DNA from: Nocardioides sp. Arc9.136
GTDB taxonomy: Bacteria; Actinomycetota; Actinomycetes; Propionibacteriales; Nocardioidaceae
Direction: 5' to 3'
Assembly: GCF_030506255.1 (NCBI RefSeq)
Contig: NZ_CP113431.1
Coordinates: 1,612,001-1,676,000, forward strand
DNA: 64,000 nt
Below the pieces are notes generated by a model. The model worked only from the letters and a program-made list of their open reading frames with translations, had not been told where the DNA came from and ran no database searches. The translations under genes and the position numbers were made by a program. Every line of letters begins with the position of its first letter. Position 1 is the first letter of the stretch. Positions 26,680 to 35,145 of the stretch are shown in pieces.

Positions 26680-27494
26680 GCGGTGCCCCGCACGACCTCG
26701 AGCACCCGCTGGTCGATCCAGGTCAGCTCCGGGTCGACCCGCATCTCGTAGTTCTCGGTGCCGACCCAGGCGGCGAAGTCGCGGTGCCCGCGGTCGGTCG
26801 CGAACGCCTCGAGCTCGCGCCGCAGCTCGTCGTCGACCGGCACCTTCTCCTCCTCGGTCGAGGCGGTGAGGTAGAGGTCGTTGAGGTCCAGCAGCCGCCC
26901 GAGCTCGGCGACCGGTGCGGCGTGGTCGTCGACGCGCAGGTCCACCGCGATGTCGTCGCCGCCGGCGTACCCGGCACCCTCGCTGACCACGAGCAGGGCG
27001 GCCGACTGGCGCCCACGCTTGTCGCCGCCGGCCTCGTCACCGGCGGCGAGCGCGGCGAGCAGGCGGTGCGCCAGGGGCGCGGCGGGGTCGGAGCCCTCGA
27101 ACGCGCGCTGCATCGCCTCGACGACCTCCGGGCCGGTGAGCACGTTGCCCTGGACGGCGTACCCCTCGCCGGTGGCGCCGCCGGCCCAGTCCAGGCAGTC
27201 GGTCCCGGTGTGCGTGGCGGCGTTGCCGTCGACGTCGACGATGCCGACCTGGCGGTCCGCGCGCCCCTCGTCCTCCTCCAGCAGCCGGTCGAGCGCGACC
27301 TGCGCGGTGGCGCCCTCGTCGAGGTGGGCGAGCGCGATGCCCTTGTAGGCCACGTTGGCGTCGGCCTGGGTGGCGATCGCGCCGACCTCGGCGACTGCGG
27401 CGGGCACGACGGCCCCGACGGCGAGGAACTTCGAGGCGACGGCGACGCCCCAGGACTCGCCGTCGGCGGAGCGGGCCACGATCGAGAAGGTCAT
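26676..27494 (-). CDS. DUF1028 family Ntn-hydrolase-like protein
   Basis: A 272-residue protein of the DUF1028 family, which has an Ntn-hydrolase-like fold. FSIVARSADGESWGVAVASKFLAVG and the ATQADANVAYKG block at the N-terminus are the family signature, with AVQGNVLTGPEVVEAM and GRQSAALLVVSEGAGYAGGDD further on. The C-terminal 70 residues (LNDLYL onward) resemble a peptidoglycan-binding-like appendage seen in some members. Function unknown. Start 27494 is supported by TACCCT 6 nt upstream; longer frames lack support. Confidence 0.85.
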   Translation of the reverse strand: MTFSIVARSADGESWGVAVASKFLAVGAVVPAAVAEVGAIATQADANVAYKGIALAHLDEGATAQVALDRLLEEDEGRADRQVGIVDVDGNAATHTGTDCLDWAGGATGEGYAVQGNVLTGPEVVEAMQRAFEGSDPAAPLAHRLLAALAAGDEAGGDKRGRQSAALLVVSEGAGYAGGDDIAVDLRVDDHAAPVAELGRLLDLNDLYLTASTEEEKVPVDDELRRELEAFATDRGHRDFAAWVGTENYEMRVDPELTWIDQRVLEVVRGTA

Positions 27495-27500
27495 GGCGGG

Positions 27501-27506
27501 AGGGTA
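27501..27506 (-). promoter_or_regulatory. Leaderless -10 (TACCCT) of the DUF1028-glpK unit
   Basis: Minus-strand TACCCT ends 6 nt before the ATG at 27494, with no Shine-Dalgarno sequence. Confidence 0.5.
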
Positions 27507-27584
27507 GCGAGCGGCACCGCCGGCTCGGCCCGCCCCGGGACGCACCGGGCGGAGGAACCGCTACCCGCGTGACCTCGGGCGCAC

Positions 27585-27590
27585 TAGGGT
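27585..27590 (+). promoter_or_regulatory. Candidate -10 (TAGGGT) of the phosphofructokinase gene
   Basis: TAGGGT 84 nt before the ATG. Unlike many neighbours this gene has a leader with a strong AGGAGG Shine-Dalgarno sequence 4 nt before the start. Confidence 0.35.
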
Positions 27591-27674
27591 CGGCGACGAC
27601 TTGAACGATCCAAGGCCACCGGGCCCACGGCCACCACGCGGTCGCGGCCACGGCCACGACCCTCAGGAGGTCCG

Positions 27675-28703
27675 ATGCGCGTCGGAGTGCTCACCGGCGG
27701 GGGCGACTGCCCCGGTCTGAACGCGGTCATCCGGGCGGTCGTCCGCAAGGGCGTCCGCGAGTACGGCTTCGAGCTGGTCGGCTTCCGCGACGGCTGGAAG
27801 GGGCCGCTCGAGGGGCTGACCATGGAGCTGGGCATCGAGCAGTGCCGCGGCATCCTCCCGCGCGGCGGCACGATCCTCGGCTCCTCGCGCACCAACCCCT
27901 TCGCGATCGAGGGCGGCGTCGAGCGGATCAAGGACAACCTCGCCGCGCACGGCGTCGACGCGCTCGTGGCGATCGGCGGCGAGGACACCCTCGGCGTCGC
28001 CACGAAGCTGGCCGAGCTCGACGTCCAGGTGGTCGGGGTGCCGAAGACGATCGACAACGACCTCTCGGGCACCGACTTCACCTTCGGCTTCGACACGGCC
28101 GTCAACATCGCGACCGAGGCGATCGACCGGCTGCACACCACCGCCGAGTCCCACCACCGCGTGCTCGTCGTGGAGGTCATGGGCCGCCACGCCGGGTGGA
28201 TCGCCCTGCACGCCGGCATCGCGGGCGGCGCCAGCGCCGTGCTGATCCCCGAGCAGCCCTTCGACATCGACAAGGTCTGCGCCCACGTCGAGACGCGGTT
28301 CCAGAGCGAGTACGCCCCGGTCATCGTGGTCTCCGAGGGCGCCGTCCCGGTCGAGGGCGGCGACATGACGCTGGTGTCGGGGGAGAAGGACGCCTTCGGC
28401 CACGTGCGGCTCGGCGGCATCGGCGACCGGCTCGCGGCGGAGATCGAGGCCCGCACGGGCAAGGAGGCCCGGGCGGTCGTCCTGGGCCACGTCCAGCGCG
28501 GCGGCACGCCCACGGCGTTCGACCGCTGGCTGGCCACGCGGTTCGGCCTGCAGGCGATCGACGCGGTCGCCGACGGCGACTTCGGGACGATGATGGCGCT
28601 GCGCGGCACGAAGATCGTCCGCGTCCCGCTCTCCGAGGGCACCGCCGAGCTCAAGGTGGTCAGCCCCGAGGAGTACGCCGAGGCGCAGGTCTTCTTCGGG
28701 TAG
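27675..28703 (+). CDS. pfp: 6-phosphofructokinase, pyrophosphate-type active site
   Basis: A 342-residue group III (mixed-substrate) phosphofructokinase for fructose-6-phosphate phosphorylation in glycolysis. TGGGDCPGLNAVIR, the catalytic PKTIDNDL (Asp127, Asp129), MGRHAGW and HVQRGGTP are present. At the two positions that separate donors, it has Asp104 (GGEDT) and Lys124 (PKTIDND) where ATP enzymes have Gly; this pair is the hallmark of pyrophosphate-dependent enzymes such as that of Amycolatopsis methanolica. The reaction would then be reversible. Alternative: ATP use with residual specificity. AGGAGG lies 4 nt before ATG. Confidence 0.88.
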   Translation: MRVGVLTGGGDCPGLNAVIRAVVRKGVREYGFELVGFRDGWKGPLEGLTMELGIEQCRGILPRGGTILGSSRTNPFAIEGGVERIKDNLAAHGVDALVAIGGEDTLGVATKLAELDVQVVGVPKTIDNDLSGTDFTFGFDTAVNIATEAIDRLHTTAESHHRVLVVEVMGRHAGWIALHAGIAGGASAVLIPEQPFDIDKVCAHVETRFQSEYAPVIVVSEGAVPVEGGDMTLVSGEKDAFGHVRLGGIGDRLAAEIEARTGKEARAVVLGHVQRGGTPTAFDRWLATRFGLQAIDAVADGDFGTMMALRGTKIVRVPLSEGTAELKVVSPEEYAEAQVFFG

Positions 28704-28740
28704 CCGCGAGGGGTCCGCGGGCCGCGTCGGACGGAGGGCG

Positions 28741-29514
28741 TCAGAGCACCAGGTCGACGACCAGCGCCCGGTGGTCCGAGAGCGCCATCTCGCGGGCCTC
28801 GGTCGCCCGGACCGAGACGTCGCCGTCGGCGAGCACGTGGTCCAGCTGCTCGCCGGGCGCGTGCGAGGGGAACGTCGGGTGCGCGGCCAGGGCACGCATC
28901 CGCGTCGTGCGGACCGCGCGCTCGCCGTCCATGTTGAGGTCCCCGACGACCACCAGCGGCCGCTGGGAGGTGTCGAGGGAGGAGACCAGCGAGCGCAGCT
29001 GGCGACCGTTCCACCACGGCACGAACGACAGGTGGGTGTTGGCGACGGTGATGACGCCGCTGCCCGTCGCCCCACCGGTCTCGACGTCGGCGGCCACGGC
29101 GACCCGCGGCTCGTCCTGGACCAGGGTCGGCAGCAGGCTGTCACGGAACTTCATCGGCACGCGGGTGCGCAGCACCGGGAGCCGGATGATCTGCCAGGCC
29201 CGCACCGGGCGTCGGCTGAGCAGCGCGATGCCGTACGCCGCAGCGTCGGGCTGCTCCTCGCCGGTCGCCGCGACCCAGGTCGCACCCGGGCTGCCGCTGA
29301 GCGCCGCCACGAACCGGCTGTCGGTCGCGCCCATCGCCTCGGCCGCGACGGCCGTCAGGTCGGCGTGCCCCGACCGGGGCTGGTTGCGGTCTACCTCCTG
29401 CAGCGCGAGCACGTCGGCGTCCAGGGAGCGCACGGCCGCGGCGAAGGCGTCCACGTCGACGTGGTCGTCGGCCGGGTGGCGTCCGTTGAGGATGTTGAAG
29501 GTAACCAGGCGCAT
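28741..29514 (-). CDS. Endonuclease/exonuclease/phosphatase family protein
   Basis: A 257-residue single-domain EEP hydrolase. The metal and catalytic motifs are present in order: TFNILNG, LALQEVDRNQ (metal Glu), NTHLSF (catalytic His), VVVGDLNMD (Asp and Asn) and the C-terminal LSDHRALVVDL (general-base His). No signal peptide is seen. The family includes sphingomyelinases, DNases and inositol phosphatases, so the substrate is open. It is divergent from the nucleotidyltransferase-like gene across 45 bp. Confidence 0.88.
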   Translation of the reverse strand: MRLVTFNILNGRHPADDHVDVDAFAAAVRSLDADVLALQEVDRNQPRSGHADLTAVAAEAMGATDSRFVAALSGSPGATWVAATGEEQPDAAAYGIALLSRRPVRAWQIIRLPVLRTRVPMKFRDSLLPTLVQDEPRVAVAADVETGGATGSGVITVANTHLSFVPWWNGRQLRSLVSSLDTSQRPLVVVGDLNMDGERAVRTTRMRALAAHPTFPSHAPGEQLDHVLADGDVSVRATEAREMALSDHRALVVDLVL

Positions 29515-29559
29515 CGGACGGCCGTGTACCCGTGCCGCCCGACGGGTACACCGCTCGGC

Positions 29560-30135
29560 GTGAGCCACGGCATCCCGGACCTCCACCCCCTGCGGGAGGC
29601 GCTCAAGCGGGTCGCGGTGACCCTCAAGCAGGGCGACGTGCCCTTCGCGCTGGCCGGTGGGTACGCCCTGTGGGCGCGCGGCGGGCCGGAGCCCGAGCAC
29701 GACGTCGACTTCGTCGTCGCCGAGGACGACGCCCCGCAGGCGGCCGAGCTGCTCGCCGCGGAGGGGCTCGACGTCGTCCAGCCGCCGGAGGACTGGCTGT
29801 TCAAGGTCTTCGTCGACGGCGCGATGGTCGACCTGCTGTTCCGGACCAACGGGGTCCCGGTCCAGCGCGAGGTGCTGACCCACGTCGACCAGATCGAGGT
29901 GGAGTCGGTGCAGATGCCGGTGCTCTCGGCGACCGAGCTGATGGGGCAGCGGCTCAACGCGATGGAGGAGCACGCCTGCGACTTCGGCAGGACGCTCCCT
30001 GTCGCGCGGGCGGTGCGCGAGCAGGTCGACTGGGAGCAGGTGCGCGCCGACACCGCCGCGAACGACTTCGCCGTGGCCTTCCTGGTGCTGCTCGAGCGGC
30101 TCGGGGTCATCGACGCCGTCGACGCGGCCGCCTGA
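29560..30135 (+). CDS. Nucleotidyltransferase-fold protein
   Basis: A 191-residue protein. Residues about 10-115 fit a minimal nucleotidyltransferase (NTP_transf_5/AbiEii-like) fold: FALAGGYALWARGG with HDVDFVV giving the hG[GS]...DxD metal motif, then VDLLFR for the third acidic residue. The C-terminal part is helical. Such proteins can be toxins or stand-alone transferases; no antitoxin-like gene is adjacent. GTG start at 29560; an in-frame GTG at 29524 is possible. It has CGGGTACAC-type sequence upstream like its divergent neighbour. Confidence 0.72.
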   Translation: MSHGIPDLHPLREALKRVAVTLKQGDVPFALAGGYALWARGGPEPEHDVDFVVAEDDAPQAAELLAAEGLDVVQPPEDWLFKVFVDGAMVDLLFRTNGVPVQREVLTHVDQIEVESVQMPVLSATELMGQRLNAMEEHACDFGRTLPVARAVREQVDWEQVRADTAANDFAVAFLVLLERLGVIDAVDAAA

Positions 30136-30241
30136 CCCCGCCGCCCGACCCGGCCGCGGCGGATCCGGCGCGGACCCTGGCGGTCTGGTCCCCGGCATGG
30201 CACGGTGTTTTCCCAGGTGATCGCCGGGGCAAGGGAGCCGC

Positions 30242-31690
30242 ATGAGCACGGGAGCCACCACCACCGAGTCCACCACCGCATCGGGTGAGCCCGAGCTGAA
30301 GCGGGTGATGGGGCCTCGGCTCCTGCTCCTCTTCATCGTCGGCGACATCCTCGGCGCGGGCGTGTACGCCGTCACCGGGCAGATGGCGGGGGTCGTCGGC
30401 GGCATCGTGTGGCTGCCGTTCCTCGTGGCCTTCGCGGTCGCGACGCTGACCGCGCTGTCCTACCTCGAGCTGGTCACCAAGTACCCGCAGGCCGCGGGTG
30501 CCGCGCTCTACTCCCACAAGGCCTTCGGCATCCACTTCGTGACGTTCCTGGTCGCGTTCGCCGTCATCTGCTCGGGCATCACCAGCGCCTCGACCTCGGC
30601 GAACGTGCTGGCGCAGAACCTCACCGGCGGCCTGGTCGCCAACGAGTGGCTGGACTCCGAGCCGAGCACCGGCGTCATCACCGCGATCGCGCTCGGCTTC
30701 ATGCTGCTGCTCGCGCTGATCAACCTGCGTGGCGTCGGGGAGTCGGTGAAGTTCAACGTCGTGCTCACCCTGATCGAGATCACCGCGCTCGCCATCGTGA
30801 TCGGCGTCGGCGTCTACGCGATGACGCAGGGCAAGGCCGACTACGACCGGATCGTCACCTTCGAGGACTCCGGCGACAAGGGGCTGTTCCTCGCCGTCAC
30901 CGCCGCCACGTCGATCGCGTTCTTCGCCATGGTCGGCTTCGAGGACTCGGTCAACATGGTCGAGGAGACCAAGGACCCCGAGCGGATCTTCCCGCGCACG
31001 ATGATCACCGGCCTCGGCATCGCGGTGATCATCTACATGCTCGTCGCCGTCTCGACCGTGGCGGTGCTGACCTCCGACCAGATCGCCAACGCTCCCGACG
31101 GCCGGGCCCTGCTCGAGGTGGTCCGGGTCGGCGCCCCCGACTTCCCGATCGACCGGATCTTCCCGTTCCTCGCGGTCTTCGCCGTCGCCAACACCTCGCT
31201 GATCAACATGCTGATGGCCAGCCGCCTGCTCTACGGCCTGGCCCGCCAGGACGTCCTCCCGCGGACGCTGGGCAAGGTCTCGCACAAGCGCCGCTCGCCG
31301 TACGTCGGCATCGCCTTCTCCACGGTCCTGGCCCTCGCCCTCATCGTGTACGTCGCCAACCGCGCCGAGGACGAGGTGGTCGTCAACCTCGCCAGCGTCA
31401 CCTCGCTGCTGCTCCTCGGCGTCTTCACGATCGTCAACGTCGCCTGCCTGGTGCTGCGCCGCGACGGCCAGCGCGGCGGCTTCCGGTCCCCGGGGATCAC
31501 CCCGGCGATCGCCGCCCTGGCTACTGCGTTCCTCCTCGGTCCCTGGGTGGACCGGGAGCCGATCGTCTACGAGATCGCCCTCGGGCTGCTGGTCATCGGC
31601 ATCGTGCTGTGGGCGCTGACGTGGCTGACCAACCGCGGCGTGCGCGCGAAGAAGACCGGCTTCCGCGACATCGAGCACATGGAGGACTGA
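30242..31690 (+). CDS. APC-superfamily amino acid permease
   Basis: A 482-residue transporter with about 12 membrane helices beginning at residue 25. The first helix holds IVGDILGAGVYAVTG, the broken-helix substrate site of APC transporters, and FFAMVGFEDSVNMVEETKDPERIFP is the conserved loop after helix 6. The N-terminal 20 residues are Thr/Ser-rich. The substrate (an amino acid or amine) cannot be told. GGGAG lies about 6 nt before the ATG. It appears to be transcribed alone. Confidence 0.9.
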   Translation: MSTGATTTESTTASGEPELKRVMGPRLLLLFIVGDILGAGVYAVTGQMAGVVGGIVWLPFLVAFAVATLTALSYLELVTKYPQAAGAALYSHKAFGIHFVTFLVAFAVICSGITSASTSANVLAQNLTGGLVANEWLDSEPSTGVITAIALGFMLLLALINLRGVGESVKFNVVLTLIEITALAIVIGVGVYAMTQGKADYDRIVTFEDSGDKGLFLAVTAATSIAFFAMVGFEDSVNMVEETKDPERIFPRTMITGLGIAVIIYMLVAVSTVAVLTSDQIANAPDGRALLEVVRVGAPDFPIDRIFPFLAVFAVANTSLINMLMASRLLYGLARQDVLPRTLGKVSHKRRSPYVGIAFSTVLALALIVYVANRAEDEVVVNLASVTSLLLLGVFTIVNVACLVLRRDGQRGGFRSPGITPAIAALATAFLLGPWVDREPIVYEIALGLLVIGIVLWALTWLTNRGVRAKKTGFRDIEHMED

Positions 31691-31754
31691 GCCGGGGGCC
31701 CGGGGCCCCGTCTCGGGCCGGTCCGCTGATGCGGGGGGCGCCCCGGCCCGGACG

Positions 31755-31760
31755 TACCCT
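31755..31760 (+). promoter_or_regulatory. Leaderless -10 (TACCCT) of the class II DAHP synthase gene
   Basis: TACCCT lies 6 nt before the GTG at 31767. A leaderless mRNA would rule out leader-peptide attenuation for this DAHP synthase, unlike the second one at 35-36 kb. Confidence 0.5.
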
Positions 31761-31766
31761 GGACCG

Positions 31767-33101
31767 GTGAGCATCCCCGACCTCGCGACCCTGCACGCGC
31801 TGGGCCCCGCCCAGCAGCCGACGTACCCCGACTCGGGCGCCGTCGACGCCGCGGTCGCCACGCTGCGCACCGCCCCGCCCCTCGTCTTCGCCGGCGAGTG
31901 CGACGACCTCAAGGAGAAGATCGCCGCCGTCACGCGCGGCGAGGCGTTCCTCCTCCAGGGCGGCGACTGCGCCGAGACCTTCGCCGGCGTCACCGCCGAC
32001 AACGTGCGCAACAAGCTGCGCGTGCTGCTGCAGATGGCCGTCGTGCTGACGTACGCCGCGTCGGTGCCGGTGGTCAAGGTCGGCCGGATCGCGGGGCAGT
32101 ATGCCAAGCCGCGCTCCTCGGACTTCGAGACCCGCGACGGCGTGACGCTCCCCGCCTACCGAGGGGACGCGGTCAACGGCTTCGACTTCACCCCCGAGTC
32201 GCGCGTGCCGGACCCGCAGCGCCTCGTCGACGTCTACAACAGCTCCGCGGCCACCCTGAACCTGGTGCGCGCGTTCACCACCGGCGGCTACGCCGACCTG
32301 CGCCAGGTCCACACCTGGAACACCGACTTCGTCAAGGAGTCGCCGGTCGGCCAGCGCTACGAGGCGGTCGCCAACGAGATCGAGCGCGCCCTGACGTTCA
32401 TGTCCGCGATCGGCGCCGACCCCGACGAGTTCCACCGGGTCGACTTCCACTCCAGCCACGAGGCGCTGGTGCTGGAGTACGAGCACGCCCTGACGCGCAT
32501 CGACTCGCGCACCCAGATGCCCTACGACGTCTCCGGCCACATGGTCTGGATCGGCGAGCGCACCCGCCAGCTAGACAACGCCCACGTCGAGCTGCTCAGC
32601 CACATCCGCAACCCGATCGGCGTCAAGCTCGGCCCGTCCACCACCCCGGACGACGCGCTCGCGCTGGCCGCGCGGCTCAACCCGCTCAACGAGCCGGGCC
32701 GGCTGACGTTCATCACCCGCTTCGGGGCCGGTCGGATCCGCGACGGCCTGCCGCACCTGGTGGAGAAGGTCGCCGCCGAGGGCGTCGAGGTCGCGTGGGT
32801 GTGCGACCCGATGCACGGCAACACCTTCGAGGCCAGCTCGGGCTACAAGACCCGCCGCTTCGACGACGTGATCGACGAGGTCCAGGGCTTCTTCGACGTC
32901 CACCGCTCGCTGGGCACCTGGCCCGGCGGCCTCCACGTCGAGCTCACCGGTGACGACGTCACCGAGTGCGTCGGCGGCGGCGAGGAGCTGCTCGAGGACG
33001 GCCTCGGCGTGCGCTACGAGTCGGTGTGCGACCCGCGCCTCAACCGTGTGCAGTCCCTCGAGCTCGCCTTCCTCGTCGCAGAGATGCTCCGCAAGGCATG
33101 A
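31767..33101 (+). CDS. aroG: Class II 3-deoxy-7-phosphoheptulonate (DAHP) synthase
   Basis: A 444-residue type II (plant/mycobacterial) DAHP synthase, the first step of the shikimate pathway. LLQGGDCAETFAG (metal Cys), VGRIAGQYAKPRS, GHMVWIGERTR, NPIGVKLGPS, and WVCDPMHGNT are all family blocks, and the length is normal. In mycobacteria this enzyme is inhibited by aromatic amino acids and binds chorismate mutase. GTG start with a leaderless-type promoter; it overlaps the threonine aldolase gene by ATGA. An unrelated DAHP synthase lies 2 kb downstream on the other strand. Confidence 0.95.
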   Translation: MSIPDLATLHALGPAQQPTYPDSGAVDAAVATLRTAPPLVFAGECDDLKEKIAAVTRGEAFLLQGGDCAETFAGVTADNVRNKLRVLLQMAVVLTYAASVPVVKVGRIAGQYAKPRSSDFETRDGVTLPAYRGDAVNGFDFTPESRVPDPQRLVDVYNSSAATLNLVRAFTTGGYADLRQVHTWNTDFVKESPVGQRYEAVANEIERALTFMSAIGADPDEFHRVDFHSSHEALVLEYEHALTRIDSRTQMPYDVSGHMVWIGERTRQLDNAHVELLSHIRNPIGVKLGPSTTPDDALALAARLNPLNEPGRLTFITRFGAGRIRDGLPHLVEKVAAEGVEVAWVCDPMHGNTFEASSGYKTRRFDDVIDEVQGFFDVHRSLGTWPGGLHVELTGDDVTECVGGGEELLEDGLGVRYESVCDPRLNRVQSLELAFLVAEMLRKA

Positions 33102-34090
33102 TCGACCTCCGCTCGGACACCCTGACCCGTCCGACCGAGGCGATGCGCCAGGCGATGGCGCGCGCCGAGGTGGGCGACGACGTGTACGGCGAGGACCCGA
33201 CCGTCCTGGCGCTCGAGGAGCGGGTGGCCGAGATGTTCGGCCACGAGGCCGCGCTGTTCATGCCGACCGGCTCGATGGCCAACGTGCTGGCCGTCCGGGC
33301 GCTCGTGCAGCCGGGGCAGGAGGTGCTCTGCGAGGCCTCCGCGCACATCGCGCGCGCCGAGCTCGGCGCCCACGCGGCGTACAGCGGGATCACGATGCGC
33401 ACCTGGTTCCACCCGCGCGGCCAGGTCGACCTGGCGATGGTGCGGCAGATGCACGCGCCGGACCTCGGCCCGTTCTTCGTGCGGACCGCGGCGATCTCGG
33501 TGGAGTGCACGCACAACTTCGCCGGCGGCGCGGTGCTGCCGATCGAGGACCTGCAGGACCTCCGCGAGCTCGCCACCGCGGCCGGGTCGACCGTCCACGT
33601 CGACGGCGCGCGGATCTGGAACGCCCACGTCGCGACCGGCACGCCGTTCGCGGAGTACGGCGCCGTCGCCGACGTCATGGCCGTCTGCCTGTCCAAGGGG
33701 CTCGGCGCCCCGGTCGGCTCGCTGACGATCGGGTCGGCCGACGTGATCGCCGAGACCCGCGTGTGGCGCAAGCGGATGGGTGGCGGGATGCGCCAGGTCG
33801 GGGTCCTCGCGGCCGCCGGGCTGCACGCCCTGGACCACCACGTCGAGCGGCTGGCCGACGACCACGCGCACGCGCGGCTGCTGGCGGAGGCCTGCGGCGT
33901 CGACCCCGCGACCGTGGACACCAACATCGTGGTCGTGCCGCGCCCCGACGCGCCCGAGTTCGTCGCCCGCGCCGCCGAGGCGGGCGTCCGCGTCTCCATG
34001 GTCGGCCCGGCCACGGTCCGGCTGGTCACCCACCTCGACGTCACCCGTGCGGACGCCGAGAAGGCCGCCGTCACCCTCGGGGCCCTCTGA
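33098..34090 (+). CDS. ltaE: Low-specificity L-threonine aldolase
   Basis: A 330-residue PLP enzyme of the beta-eliminating lyase family, splitting threonine or allo-threonine into glycine and acetaldehyde. IDLRSDTLTRPTEAMRQAM is the N-terminal signature, HVDGARIWNA holds the PLP-ring Asp and Arg, and CLSKGLGAPVGS contains the PLP lysine (Lys200). Its start overlaps the DAHP synthase stop by ATGA, so it is translationally coupled; no metabolic reason for the pairing is obvious. Confidence 0.92.
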   Translation: MIDLRSDTLTRPTEAMRQAMARAEVGDDVYGEDPTVLALEERVAEMFGHEAALFMPTGSMANVLAVRALVQPGQEVLCEASAHIARAELGAHAAYSGITMRTWFHPRGQVDLAMVRQMHAPDLGPFFVRTAAISVECTHNFAGGAVLPIEDLQDLRELATAAGSTVHVDGARIWNAHVATGTPFAEYGAVADVMAVCLSKGLGAPVGSLTIGSADVIAETRVWRKRMGGGMRQVGVLAAAGLHALDHHVERLADDHAHARLLAEACGVDPATVDTNIVVVPRPDAPEFVARAAEAGVRVSMVGPATVRLVTHLDVTRADAEKAAVTLGAL

Positions 34091-34104
34091 CCCTGCGCCT
34101 CCGC

Positions 34105-34135
34105 GGCCGCCGGCCGGTCGCCGGCAGCGGCGGCC
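34105..34135. terminator. Long GC hairpin between convergent genes
   Basis: Outer 8-bp arms (34105-34112 / 34128-34135) and an inner 5-bp arm (34113-34117 / 34121-34125) with a TCG loop. It ends 3 nt before the stop of the minus-strand gene and could terminate transcripts from both sides. Confidence 0.6.
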
Positions 34136-34137
34136 TG

Positions 34138-35109
34138 TCAGCCGGGCAGGCCGACGACCGACAGCTCGCTGATCGCGGTGTAGTCGCGCCCGGCCCGGCC
34201 GGAGCCGGGGGAGCTGACCTCGACCAGGCGCAGCCGCAGCCGCTCGGTCGTGATGGCGCCGACCTCGGTGGTCTGCACCGAGCGCGACTCGATGAGGCGC
34301 TGGGGGACGACGGTCCCGTCGTCGAGCACCCACTCGACGGCGAGGACCCGCCGGTTGCCGGTGTACCAGTCGAGCACGCCGCCGCGGCCGCCGCGGGCGC
34401 GCTTGGCGTAGCCGTTGACGAGGCCCACCCGGGTCACGGTCGTGGGCCGGTCCAGGCGGATGACCAGCTCGGAGCCGGTGCCGTCGCCGCGCATCCGCCA
34501 CGCGGTGGTGCGGTCGCCGTCGAGCAGGTTCCCGGCGTCGTACGCCGTGCGGGTGCCGTCGAGCCCCTGGCTGACCGGCGCGGTGGCCGGGACCGCCACC
34601 CGGGCCTCGGCCGTGACGTCCTCGGGGTCGCGGGGCTTGGGCTTCCGGCTCAGCTCGCCCGCCGGGCGCCGGGGCTGGGGGTCGGGTGCCGTCGGCGAGG
34701 ACGAGGTGCTCGGGACGGCCGGGGCGGAGGAGGCCGCGTCGTCCGCCGTGGAGGAGGTGGCCTCGTCCGCCGGCTCGTCGCCACCGAGGACGAGCGCGGT
34801 CCCGATGCCGCCGAGGAGCGCGAGCGTCGCGACTCCGGCCGCCCACGGCAGCCACGTGCCCCGGGCGCCCCGCGTGCCGCCGGCGGCTCCGGCCGCACGG
34901 GCGCCGCGCCGCTCACCGGGGTCGGTGACCGGCGCGGCCTCGTCGGCGTACAGGGGATAGCGCGGCGCGGGCGGGACGTCCTTGACCGCCGGTCGCTCCG
35001 CGGTGTCGGTGCGCCAGTCGGACATGTCCGGGCCCTCGACTGGCCGGCCGCAGCCGGGACAGGCGCGACCCGGTCCGAGCCGCGTGCCGCAGGCCGTGCA
35101 GTACTCCAC
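34138..35109 (-). CDS. Zinc-ribbon, single-pass membrane protein with discoidin-like domain
   Basis: A 323-residue protein. Residues 4-20 form a zinc ribbon (C4, C7, C17, C20). A disordered charged region leads to one membrane helix at about 86-108, then a Ser/Thr/Pro-rich linker and an extracytoplasmic domain (about 165-320) of the F5/8 type C or NADase-type glycan-binding kind (GTRTAYDAGNLLDGDRTTAWRM, ELVIRLDRPTTVTRVGLVNG). It may bind cell-wall glycans or sense the surface. Start is GTG, with TACGCT 8 nt upstream. Function unknown. Confidence 0.8.
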   Translation of the reverse strand: MEYCTACGTRLGPGRACPGCGRPVEGPDMSDWRTDTAERPAVKDVPPAPRYPLYADEAAPVTDPGERRGARAAGAAGGTRGARGTWLPWAAGVATLALLGGIGTALVLGGDEPADEATSSTADDAASSAPAVPSTSSSPTAPDPQPRRPAGELSRKPKPRDPEDVTAEARVAVPATAPVSQGLDGTRTAYDAGNLLDGDRTTAWRMRGDGTGSELVIRLDRPTTVTRVGLVNGYAKRARGGRGGVLDWYTGNRRVLAVEWVLDDGTVVPQRLIESRSVQTTEVGAITTERLRLRLVEVSSPGSGRAGRDYTAISELSVVGLPG

Positions 35110-35117
35110 GGGGGTCG

Positions 35118-35123
35118 AGCGTA
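35118..35123 (-). promoter_or_regulatory. Leaderless -10 (TACGCT) of the discoidin-domain gene
   Basis: Minus-strand TACGCT ends 8 nt before the GTG at 35109. It lies in the 36 bp after the aroF stop, so the gene can be transcribed separately from aroF. Confidence 0.4.
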
Positions 35124-35145
35124 GCGAGCGGCCCCCGCGGACCGG

